Below, in pieces: positions 11,283-20,371 of a stretch of DNA of 64,000 nt. Under the pieces are notes generated by a model, which saw nothing but the letters and a program-made list of their open reading frames with translations, made no database searches and was not told where the DNA came from. How positions within the stretch are numbered: position 1 is the first letter of the stretch; each line of letters begins with the position of its first letter. Source of the DNA: Platynereis dumerilii (Eukaryota; Annelida; Polychaeta; Phyllodocida; Nereididae); the NCBI GenBank assembly GCA_026936325.1, contig JAPTHN010000100.1:1124011-1188010 (forward strand), in the 5' to 3' direction. The position numbers were made by a program, and so were the translations under genes.

Positions 11283-12510
11283 GAGTGGTAACTGCCAGGT
11301 CATCACTGATGCAAGTGCAGAATGACCTTCGGAGGGCAGTGGACAGTCAAGGAGGTGCTGTTCTGGTCCTCCTTGATCTGTCTGCTGCCTTCGATACAAT
11401 CGATCACGTTGTATTGTTAAGAACACTAAGGATGGAATTTGGAATAACTGGAAAAGCATTGGCATGGTTTTGCTCCTATCTGACAGAGCGCCATCAGTCT
11501 GTCAAAATTGGAAACATCATCTCCACTCAGAGGAATCTTCCCTGTGGTGTCCCTCAGTGCTCCGTTTTGGGACCGAAGCTGTCCTCCCTCTACACACAAC
11601 CTCTACAGAAGGTTATTCAGTCCAATGGCATGTCATTCCACCTCTACGCTAATGACACACAGCTTTATATGTCCGTTAGCCCCAAGTGTGCCTCTTCAAT
11701 CAACTCCATGCTGCAAACTGTTGACTCATGCACTGAAAGTGTTGGCATGTGGATGAGATCACATTTTTTGAAATTGAATAATGATAAGACTGAGATCCTT
11801 GTCATCACCAGACCATCACTGAATTCGCACAACATAACATCAATGAACATCTGCGGCTCAGACATAGACATCAGCACCACTGTCAAAGACCTTGGAGTAC
11901 ACTATGATTCTATGTTGAAAATGGAATCTCATGTAAAATCTATTTGTAAAAAGGCATTTTACCAATCCATTTGAGCCATAAAGTGCGAAAATACATCACT
12001 GAAAATGCAGCTCGTACGCTTGTCCAAGCTAATGTGACCACGCTCCTGAATTATTGTAACAGCTTACTTATAGGTCTGCCCAAGACCCTTCTAGATCTAC
12101 TTCAGCAAGTCCAAAATTGTGTTGCCCGTGTCATCAAGCGTGTGCCTAAACATGCTCACGTCTCCCCTGTTCTTAAAGAGCTTCACTTGCCTCCCATCAA
12201 GTTTCGTATTGACTATAAGGTTATTATGCTAACATTCAAAGCTTTAAATGGTCTCGCGCCATCATACATCATGGACCTATTGACAAGCTACAACCCTGGA
12301 TGTGCATTGCGTTCCAGCAATGACAATCTCCTGCCTATCACTCAGGCTAGGTACTCAGCATATGGAGATCGCTCTTTTGAAGTTGCTGCCCCTAAACTCT
12401 GGAATGGTCTACCTCCACCAATGAGAAAAATTTCCTCCACACACGTCTCTTTAGTGCTCCCTATCAAATTGAGCCTGAAGGCCATGATTATGAACACATT
12501 TTGCTCTCGC
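11283..12510 (+). mobile_element. 5'-truncated CR1/L2-like LINE, reverse transcriptase remnant
   Basis: The translation shows reverse transcriptase motifs LLDLSAAFDTIDH, GVPQCSVLGP (family usual GVPQGSVLGP) and HLYANDTQLY (usual YADD). They are followed by the typical C-terminal text KLWNGLPPPMR. The second catalytic Asp of YADD is Asn here. The frame shifts near 11970, so two frames are needed (11285-11974, then 11971 onward). The start is cut within the reverse transcriptase region; no endonuclease is present. The element is dead. The clade is judged from sequence style only. Confidence 0.85.
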
Positions 12511-13100
12511 ACAAAAAAAGTGGGAGGTACATTTAACACTATATCCACCGGGATCAAAAATGTGGGGGGGGTGTATGTCCTGCCCCCCCTGTCCCCCACC
12601 AAATTGTGCCCCTGGACCACGGCGTCAATTGGGGAGGTCTCACTTTTGGCGACCAGCACTGAACATCACTGGCACAACTCTGTGAAACTGATCCTGACAG
12701 AGATGACAAAGTTGGTGGCCAAAACTGATGATCTGTTTCCCAACACTACAGAAACTATTTTATTTTGGAGATAACTGTCCATTGTGTAATCAGTGTACAT
12801 TCAAAATTATAAATTCCTACCAATGTTTATATTTCACACACCCTTTTTTGCTAATTTATTACGTATCTCAACATTTGAAAACAACTACCATTGCAGCCGT
12901 CCTGCAGCATCTTCAGTTCTAAAATCTGGCTAATTTTTCTCTGCACCTATCAATTATAGCTTGTCCTCTTTATGGTGGAAATATTGTATACTACAAATTT
13001 GCAAAATAGTGTGAATTTGTCCATATTGATAATTTCTAATGTACCAAAGTCTCCTGAATGAGTTCAAAATCTTTGTCAACCTGTTTTTGGACAAAACATT
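12511..13100. other. Non-coding between LINE and right arm
   Basis: A G/C-run segment (12560-12660) of unknown origin is followed by AT-rich sequence. No gene is supported. Confidence 0.4.
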
Positions 13101-13104
13101 TTGT

Positions 13105-13225
13105 TAAACTTTAGGCAAAGTTGTTAATGATATGAGGTTCGGGGGCCATTCTGGGTGCCTTAGATTTCTTGACACCATAAATATTATCAATTAGGCTGCC
13201 ATCATAATTGTCTCAACCAAGCTTA
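13105..13225 (-). repeat. Innermost piece of the right arm
   Basis: TTTAGGCAAAG, AGATTTCTTG and CATAAATATTA, in that order, match the reverse complement of about 8945-9052. Confidence 0.65.
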
Positions 13226-13379
13226 TAAAAAATAACGTGCAAGCACTTTAAAGAGATGCTTGTAGATACCCTCCCTATCTACAATTTTGCCTGTCTTCTG
13301 TCTACATCTACATGGATCTATCTATGTTTCTATCTATATATGATCTATATTTTGTCTTCTTTCTTTCTGTTCTCCATTT

Positions 13380-13500
13380 TTCCATCTTTGAACCTTCTTT
13401 TGGTCCTTTCCTTAATCCTTCCTTTCTCCCTTCCTTTCTCTCTTCCTTTCTCTCTTCCTTTCTCCGTTATTTCTCCCTTCCTTTCCCCCTTCTTTCCAGG
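13380..13500. repeat. CT-rich simple repeat
   Basis: Runs of TTCCTTTCTC and similar pyrimidine units. The overlapping open frames are low complexity. Confidence 0.8.
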
Positions 13501-13650
13501 ATTGTCAGATTTAAGCAGTGATATTTAAATCATGATTGAAATAATGATTTTAATGGAGTAAAACCCTGATTTATTTGAATCAAGCTATTTGATTTAAAAT
13601 CATGATTTGTATAACTTTTTTTTTTTTTAAAATAAAAATCAGCAACCCTG
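13497..13650. mobile_element. Probable small hAT-type MITE
   Basis: Near-inverted ends CAGGATTGTCAGATTTAA and AAATCAGCAACCCTG surround repeated ATCATGATT palindromes. The flanks are pyrimidine repeats, so a target duplication cannot be judged (5 of 8 positions agree). It lies inside the extra DNA of the right arm. Confidence 0.5.
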
Positions 13651-14227
13651 CTCTCTTTCCTTCCTTACCCCCTTCCTCGCTCTCTTCCTCTCTTCCTCCT
13701 TCTATGACACACCCACTTGTGTTTTGTTTATGTGCTAAAAATAGCAGCAGCAGGCAGCAGTGGCCAATCACGCTTGACCACTGCATGAAAACATGCAGTG
13801 TTGTGATCAATGTTGTTCTATCTTTGAATGTGAATATTGCATATTAAACAAATGAGTACACTACAGATATAATATGTTAGACTGTAGAGATCAGTGTGGT
13901 GGACGAGACAACAGTATTTGCCAACCACAAAACGCCCCTTTAGCTGTAAACTATACAAAAAATAGGTCAGCATGACCCAGTTTACTGCCCTGCCGTGAAT
14001 GACCTTTGACATGTAGAAAGCCAGCCTTTTGTTTTCTTTATTATTTTTAGAAATCTCAGAAAGGCACCAAAAGTTTTTCAACGCAAGTAAAAAATCTCAT
14101 GAGGCTGCATGTTAAGTTTGAATGACAGAGGTGAAACAGCAGGATTTTGGCAGTTGGCATAAGTTTGGGGAGCCTGCCTCCCACAATAGAGATGCGCTTG
14201 CAAAAGCAAGCAAGCATCTCTAACAAC

Positions 14228-14838
14228 TTCTTTATACTTTAACCATACTTTAATATCATTCATTCTTCCTCTATTGGTGATATGATTCATCAAGATCCCA
14301 AAGACGACAAAAACCTGAGAAGTTACGTGGTTTTTACTAAGCATTTGGTCATATGCTCGGCCAGTTTTGTTGGCCATCATGGATATATTTGATCATATAT
14401 CATATTTATGGTTCTAAAAGGTACATAAATGATTTCCTTGACCCAAGAAACATAGAAAATGACCTTTTATTTGTTTATCTATGACAATTAGGGGCTGATA
14501 TAGAAGTTGTCAACATTTGGGCAGCCATTTTGGTGGCCATCTTGGATTTAGCCCACCAAATATTGTATGTATGGTTTTGAAACCCTTCAGAATGACTTTC
14601 TTGACCTGAGAAACATTGAAAATGATCTTTTTCTTGTTACTTTATCTTAATTAGGGACTGAAATATGAGAAAAGCAGATTTGTCTGTGATTTTGGCGGCC
14701 ATTTTGAAAATACCCCCACAGGAGGGGTAAAAATGGCGGGAAAATTCGTCCCCCGTAATATTTTATTATTAGATGCATATTGACCCCAATTCTGCGAAAA
14801 AATCAATTTTAGCAAACAAATCCTACGGAATTACACAA
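14228..14838 (-). repeat. Main right arm of the inverted repeat
   Basis: It is the reverse complement of 8475-8920 followed by 5896-6060, with the two left pieces joined directly. This shows that the ~2.4 kb holding the satellite is an insertion in the left arm or a loss from the right. Confidence 0.85.
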
Positions 14839-14934
14839 CAGACTGCACTAATATGGCAGCATGATGGTTCCAATAGTCTGTCTTATGCCCGGGGTCTTAT
14901 ATCTCAATGCTACTGGCTCTGACGCTATTTCAGT

Positions 14935-15295
14935 TACTATGTACAGTTGCCGAAGGCAGACGTAATGATGATATTAGGCCTATAGGCTGTGAGTTCATGC
15001 CAAATTACCCTGTTTCCAAGGGTGGGGTCTTTTACTTGCTACAGCATAGAACATTGGCACCCTTTACAAAATTATTTAAGGGAATTTATTATTCAAACTT
15101 AGTTGAACTATGCCAACAGGAAGAAATGGTGAGGCAAATGACACTGGGAGATTCTGCAGCCATTCCGAGTGCTTACATGTCCCAGTTTAGCAAGTTCCAG
15201 GAGTGGATTTGAACCATCTACCTCAGAAATCAGTCAGTGATTGCATGAAAAACACTCATAACCATTGGACTGCAAGGTCCTCTTGTCCTGAGTTT
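14935..15295 (-). mobile_element. SINE (group C-like)
   Basis: On the minus strand a tRNA-like head is seen (TTGCAGTCCAATGGTTATG, then GGTTCAAATCC near 15205-15290). The body contains TTCTATGCTG, shared with the SINE at 21072-21308. The open frame from 14907 lies over this element and is not a gene. Confidence 0.55.
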
Positions 15296-15478
15296 GTAAC
15301 TTTTCAAAGCCATTTCATGAAAACTTAATAAATCCTGGCTTAGGCTCGTGCATTCGTGTGTGTGTCTATTCTTCCATCAATCTGTCTGTCAGTTAAATGT
15401 GCATAAACAGTTGCACTGTTTCACATTCTATTAATATTACTTTATATATATATTTATTTCTGAAGTTTCTCCTTGCAG

Positions 15479-15652
15479 GATGTTACAGAATTACTAGAGA
15501 AGCGAGTCAAGTCCCGGTTCTCCCACAGACAGCTTCACATTCTGCCAGGATGGACGTTTTCTCAGTACAAAGAAATCTTTTGTAACATTCTCTTCCTACA
15601 TGAAGACTTTCCCGACCAGAAATTTGCAAAGAGCTGGAATCAGAAAATTCAG
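15479..15652 (+). CDS. ORC4: ORC4 exon a
   Basis: Acceptor CTCCTTGCAG, donor CAG|GTGGGT, phase 0 to phase 0, 58 codons. It encodes [18 protein letters not shown] and the following helices. Confidence 0.92.
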
Positions 15653-18600
15653 GTGGGTTGATACCATTCGTTACAATGTCTTTCGTGTGGCGAATGTGTT
15701 TGTCTATACTTAGCATAGGTATTAGGTAGTAATAGGTACATAGTACATACATCTGATGAACATGTACAGGTACTTATTGAAGATGGTCACTTTGCACATT
15801 TGATTCAAGTAATTTAATTGGTGATTCAAATGCTAATCAGCCCTTCTCAGTGCTTTTTCGCTCTTACAATATGGCATTATATCTATTTAAATAGAATGGA
15901 ATAGGTTCTTACTCAAATGTTGGCTCAATCAAAATGATTATGTTCACACTGAGTTTGATCTGTTCACATTGAGTTTGCAATTTTTCTTCAAAACTCAATA
16001 TTTTAAAATTTTAAAAATGTTAACTCCCTATCTGCTTGGCAATTTCGATGGCTGTGTCTTTTCTTTGGCTATTTCACAGTGTGTGCAGTGTGCAATGAGA
16101 GAAAAAATCTGAAACTAAATATAAATTTGGAATTTCCAGCTAACTGGCCTACATGTGTGTTATGTGGGATAAATTTTACTAAATATTTTTTTCATTAATT
16201 GCAGAGTCTATCAGAAGATGCTGCAGTGGTAGACATCTTGAAACGACAATTCAGTCTTTCCAAAAACGTGTCATCTCTGCAATCTTTGCTGGTAAGTGAT
16301 AGCCATTTACTGTTGTATAACATCTTGAATTAAAATTATATGGGGTAGAAGTTCTATAACATAGAATCTGGAAAAGTATGTAGGCTAATCACAATTACAT
16401 TCACTTTAAGTGCTTCATTTGGTTTCAGACATTACCAGTGGCAAGAGTGAATGCTTCGAAACCGCTTTTGGATTCGGAGATGATCCTCGATGGAGCCAAA
16501 ATCTACACGACAGATTCCAAATCATCCATCCTACAAGGTACATCATGAGAGAGTGACTTAATTTATAACAATATGGTGATGATATAGCATTGAGTTTGAG
16601 TGTGATATCTACTTAGTTTACCTCCTAGATTTATGATTGAGGCACACAGCCTAAGAAATGAGATTTATGACATTACAAACTGACTGCATTATGGCGATTC
16701 TTTTTTTTTGTAATCTTGTTTTAGTATTTGTCCAAAAGATTCATCTATTTGTGTGTCCAGAGCAGTTGTATGGTATGCCATCTACTGCTTCACTCAAAAG
16801 CAACAAGCTCCCTCTCTGTTTTGCAGTCTGCAGATTCTTGTTTTACAAGCAACACCTGAACAATTATAATATTTTATTGACGCTGTTAAGAAGGTCAAAA
16901 TGACCTATGTGTCATAAAAACACATTCATAAAAACATAAGGTAAACTTATCCAGAGAAGTGTTAAAGAATACTTGTGCTGAAAACCAATACACCTGTTAG
17001 GTACTTGAGACTCCTGTTCTCCTTCAATGTAATCCTAAATTTTTAAGGGTATAAAAATATTTTAAGACATTTGAAGCTTCCAGTTCCTGTAGAAAGTTTC
17101 ATTCTAATTTCAAAGCAATTTATTGAGATATATTGTCACCAAGTTAAAAATTCACACAGACAAATGAAGTGGCAAGTATTAATATCGCCTTGAATTTGAA
17201 TTTTGCAGGTCTGTCTGTGTTGGAACTAGCATTAATCATTGCTATGAAACATCTGACAGAAATTTACCATGGAGAGCCGTTTAATTTTGAAATGGTGTTC
17301 AGAGGTAAGAATTCAGAGTACTTTGTACAATACTTCATTGCTATCTGATTAACAAGTTGCATGACAAATAAAAATTACTGTGAATTTAATATTTAATATT
17401 CCTTGGAGACTACTGTCTTATCATAAGCTCTTTGAAAAGTTTAAAGTTGTTAGGGGGCCACCTTGAGATGTCAAGGGAAGATCAAATCAATATGTGAAGA
17501 CGTCGTTTGCCATTTTCTGTCAAAATCATAACGTCCGCACAAGGGCCCCTGCAACAAAGCACAGGTGACCTAATTAAAAGCAGGTGCCTGGAATTGATCT
17601 AAATAGGTCACATTTTTTTGATGACCCCCCACCCAAACAGAAGTTTTAAGGATGGAGGGGGGCAGGAGAAAAGTGAGTTGGCATTCTGTCAATATTTTCC
17701 CTCCGTAACAGGCGAACACTAAAACAATTTAAACTGCCAGTATTTCCATAGTTAGCACAGTTAGTGGCAAAATTATGTTCTAGCATTAATAGTGATGTTG
17801 ATTTTGGTAATCTCTGTTATCTACACTAGTTTTCAATGAATCTAAATGGTTGTTTTGAAGTTTCATGCTCGCCTGTTATACTTGTCAGACAAAAAAACTG
17901 AAAATAAGGCATGTCAATGTCACATCCGTAACAGAATTTCCAGATAAAGTCATTCCTGAATGTCTGTCGTGGCTCTTGTTTGCACTGACCTAAACCGTTT
18001 GAAATAATAAAAATGATAAATTAACCCTAAATATGGTAATTCATCCCTAATTACAATTATTTAGCTTTATGATCAGATGAGCCATAGGTTCTTGTATAAC
18101 TTTTGAAAAATGTCAATTTTGTCAACGTAACATCCAAACAAAAATGTGTCATTGCTCTCTTGTTTTTCAAGTTATTTGACCTCGTGAGATTGAAAATATT
18201 ACTTTAGATTCCAGATTAACCTTTCTAATACTTTTAAAGTCACTGTGTTATCTGTGGGAAGGCTACCGAAAACTTCTTGATAGGATTTCTGAAGTAACGT
18301 CCATCGCATCTATTTAATACTGATTTATGCAATAATTGTTCTGTTTTATTAATTGACATTTGGAGCTGAGAGAAAGACTCTGTGCTCTTACACCTTTAAA
18401 TTCACCTCTCCTTGTGAAATATCCAACCAGGTCAGAAAAATGTGGCTTTGAAGTTTGACATGTCACGTCCGTCACTTTATGACATACCCTAATTAAAATC
18501 CAATTTCTAGGGTTCCAATAGCATTAATTATCTTTTAAACCATAGAATAACAAACTTTAGACATTCTATTCCCCATGGAAATGAATAATTGTGACATGTG

Positions 18601-19327
18601 GTGAGATTATTTGGACGACTATGATGTCACACAAATGTTGCACTTTATCTGATTTTGGCCCAATTGCAGAATACCAGAAATTCTACCAAAGACGTTCTTC
18701 ACTCCATGCAGCAGATAAGGCAGTCGTTCTAAAGGTCAGTATGCATGTCTAATATTTTGTCCGTCTTTTGTGAAACTACGTTAACTATATTATAATTTTA
18801 ATTCCTTTATCTGGGGCTCTTATAAATTTTCTGATTCACTATTTGAGGACATAGAATGCCTACCTAATACCCCCTAAAATTTTTAAATCACAAAAGTTAG
18901 TGGTCAGATTACTTCCGAGTTATACTTTGCAATAATCTGTACAGTGTACAGCTCACAACAGAACTGTCCTTGCTCGTTGGTGATATCAGGAGTGATTATT
19001 AACTGTATGGACCCTTTTGTGGTACATTTTCGCTAAGTTTCAGTAGTCTTATCATAGGCAGCTTGTATTGAAGTTAATAGCTATCTATTTCAGGTATGAA
19101 TTATAGATCTATAACTTAAATCAGTTCTTTGCATTTTTTCACAGGCTTTTGAACATCTCTCTGCCATTGAACTGGTAGGTGCAGTGGAGGGGAGCAGTGC
19201 AAAAATCCAGAAGGAATATCGTCTCCTGTCTCTTCAAGTGGACGGAGCACAAATAATGGAAGCATTGCAGAAATACCCCACTTGCCCAACGGAATTAAAA
19301 CAGTGGGCGTCCAGCTCCGTGCATTGA
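15479..19327 (+). CDS. ORC4: Origin recognition complex subunit 4, C-terminal part (six exons)
   Basis: ORC4 is a subunit of the six-protein complex that marks replication origins in the nucleus and helps load the MCM helicase. Exons 15479-15652, 16205-16291, 16429-16537, 17209-17304, 18670-18734 and 19145-19327 join in frame with GT-AG borders and give ~237 residues ending at TGA. Family-diagnostic text includes [36 protein letters not shown] and [19 protein letters not shown], matching the end of human ORC4 (436 residues) from memory. These parts are the AAA+ lid and winged-helix half. The Walker A and B half is not found in 1-15478, so the gene is 5'-partial here. It is followed head-to-tail by the SLC46 gene. 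Confidence 0.93.
16205..16291 (+). CDS. ORC4: ORC4 exon b
   Basis: 29 codons, phase 0 to 0, donor CTG|GTAAGT. The text [20 protein letters not shown] aligns with human LSEDRSVQEVLQKHFNISK. Confidence 0.9.
16429..16537 (+). CDS. ORC4: ORC4 exon c
   Basis: 36 codons plus one base, acceptor GGTTTCAG, donor CAAG|GTACAT. It matches the variable linker before GLSVLE. Confidence 0.88.
17209..17304 (+). CDS. ORC4: ORC4 exon d
   Basis: Starts with two bases completing Gly, then [19 protein letters not shown]. Donor AGAG|GTAAGA leaves one base. Confidence 0.9.
17305..18669 (+). other. ORC4 intron d-e, no clear element
   Basis: 1365 bp of AT-rich intron. Several short phrases recur (TAACGTCC, ACGTCCG, ACATCCGTAAC). 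AACAGGCGA and TCGCCTGTT are inverted near 17708 and 17871, hinting at a decayed foldback element. I could not define its ends. Confidence 0.4.
18670..18734 (+). CDS. ORC4: ORC4 exon e
   Basis: Two bases completing Glu, then 21 codons [21 protein letters not shown]. Donor AAG|GTCAGT. Confidence 0.88.
19145..19327 (+). CDS. ORC4: ORC4 exon f and stop
   Basis: 60 codons and [14 protein letters not shown] and [15 protein letters not shown] are near-identical in pattern to the human C-terminus. The last residues are SSVH instead of SSLSWL. Confidence 0.93.
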   Translation, partial: AFEHLSAIELVGAVEGSSAKIQKEYRLLSLQVDGAQIMEALQKYPTCPTELKQWASSSVH

Positions 19328-19831
19328 ATGAATTGAAACAGAATTATTTGTCTGAAGACTTATTGGAAATTCGGAAGTTGAATTCTGAACAACTGCAAAT
19401 GGGATTTACTATTATGGAATCATGAAATGGATTTCTTGATTTAAATCTACGGACTGTTATGGAAGTTTTCGGACACGTGTCGTCGTCATTTAATATTTAT
19501 ATATTACATATGTGGACTTTAAATTATGAACACGTACTCATTGACAATTGGTCTCCTGTTTTGATGTATTGTTTTTTAGGAAGGATAAATGTTAGCTTAC
19601 GGAATTTATTAAATAGCAATATCCTATAAAAGCTTGTACGATTGCCCCCAAGAATTATTTGGCTTAATTTATATTTAAATGAATGGATCCAAAAGAAAAT
19701 AATATATTTATGTTAAGTTTTTAAGTGTAACTGTAATATCAGTGACTAGTTATAGCAGACTTCTGTGCTTTGCAGCTCTTGCTGTAAGTACGTCTTAAAT
19801 CCAACAGTGCTATTTTGTAAAAAAAAAAAAC

Positions 19832-19837
19832 AATAAA
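19832..19837 (+). terminator. ORC4 polyadenylation signal (candidate)
   Basis: AATAAA about 505 bp after the ORC4 stop, preceded by an A run. It is the first canonical hexamer I noticed after the stop. Confidence 0.55.
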
Positions 19838-19952
19838 TTTATGTATTTAGATCTAAACTTAAATGTATTTTCAATTATTTTGTATAAATAGTCTTTGGCG
19901 TAGGCCTATAATATCGGTATTGGGTATTGTTCCCGGGCCCTGTATTTTAACA

Positions 19953-20028
19953 GTATCAGAGGTGGAACACGGTATTGGAGGTGGAAAACAGTATTGAAGG
20001 TGGAAAACGGTATCCGAAGGAGAAATCA
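19953..20028. repeat. 19-bp minisatellite, four units
   Basis: Units GTATCAGAGGTGGAACACG, GTATTGGAGGTGGAAAACA, GTATTGAAGGTGGAAAACG and a diverged fourth follow without gaps. The array lies between the ORC4 polyadenylation signal and the SLC46 start. Confidence 0.85.
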
Positions 20029-20142
20029 GTGGAAGAAATGTATCTTTTTATAAAAACACAAGGTGGCAGCATCAGTCTGTTTTCTAGCACTGCCAGCTGT
20101 TGGCTTGTCACATGACCAGCTGTTTTGTTTACATTCAGTGGC

Positions 20143-20304
20143 ATGACTGAAAATGCCCAGAACTTGCACTCTGATACCAGTTTAATGAGTCCCTGGATGA
20201 GTGATCAGATGATGGTGACTATGCCGAAGTCTGCACAAGATAATTATATGATTGATCTGCATGAACTTATGAAGAAGTTCTGGAATGAAGTTATGATGTG
20301 TTGA
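20143..20304 (+). CDS. Small open frame (53 aa) upstream of SLC46; doubtful
   Basis: ATG to TGA encoding a Met-rich 53-residue peptide that I do not recognise. It lies 45 bases before the proposed SLC46 start and probably within its first exon, so an upstream open frame is the likeliest meaning. It may also be chance. No domain or signal peptide is evident. Confidence 0.25.
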   Translation: MTENAQNLHSDTSLMSPWMSDQMMVTMPKSAQDNYMIDLHELMKKFWNEVMMC

Positions 20305-20348
20305 GCATTCTATTTTAACTGTTTATTCGCAAGGAGTCATCAAATAGG

Positions 20349-20371
20349 ATGACTATGAGAGCTGCAGAAAG
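20349..20371 (+). CDS. SLC46A: SLC46 exon 1 (coding part), inferred
   Basis: ATG ACT ATG AGA GCT GCA GAA AG followed by GTAATA. The two leftover bases fit the single base at the start of exon 2 (AG+T, Ser). An in-frame TAA at 20316-20318 limits the start. A different upstream exon is possible. Confidence 0.5.

Larger units (their letters stand above)
5896..14838. mobile_element. 8.9-kb inverted-repeat composite
   Basis: The outer ends are inverted copies of each other. AATTCCGTAGGATTT starts at about 5896 and its reverse complement ends at about 14838, followed inward by ACGGGGGACGAATTTTCCCG on both sides. The left arm is 5896-6060 plus about 8475-9050. The right arm is about 13105-13225 plus 14228-14838. 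Each arm has insertions absent from the other: left, satellite and a tRNA-like piece; right, CT-rich DNA and a small MITE. No matching target duplication lies outside the ends. It is either one large foldback transposon or two inverted copies of one repeat. No transposase was found. Confidence 0.6.

Noticed and set aside
14907-15212. 101-codon open frame just upstream of the ORC4 exons
   Set aside because: It overlaps a tRNA-derived SINE on the minus strand and matches no ORC4 text; there is no fitting donor in phase with exon a.
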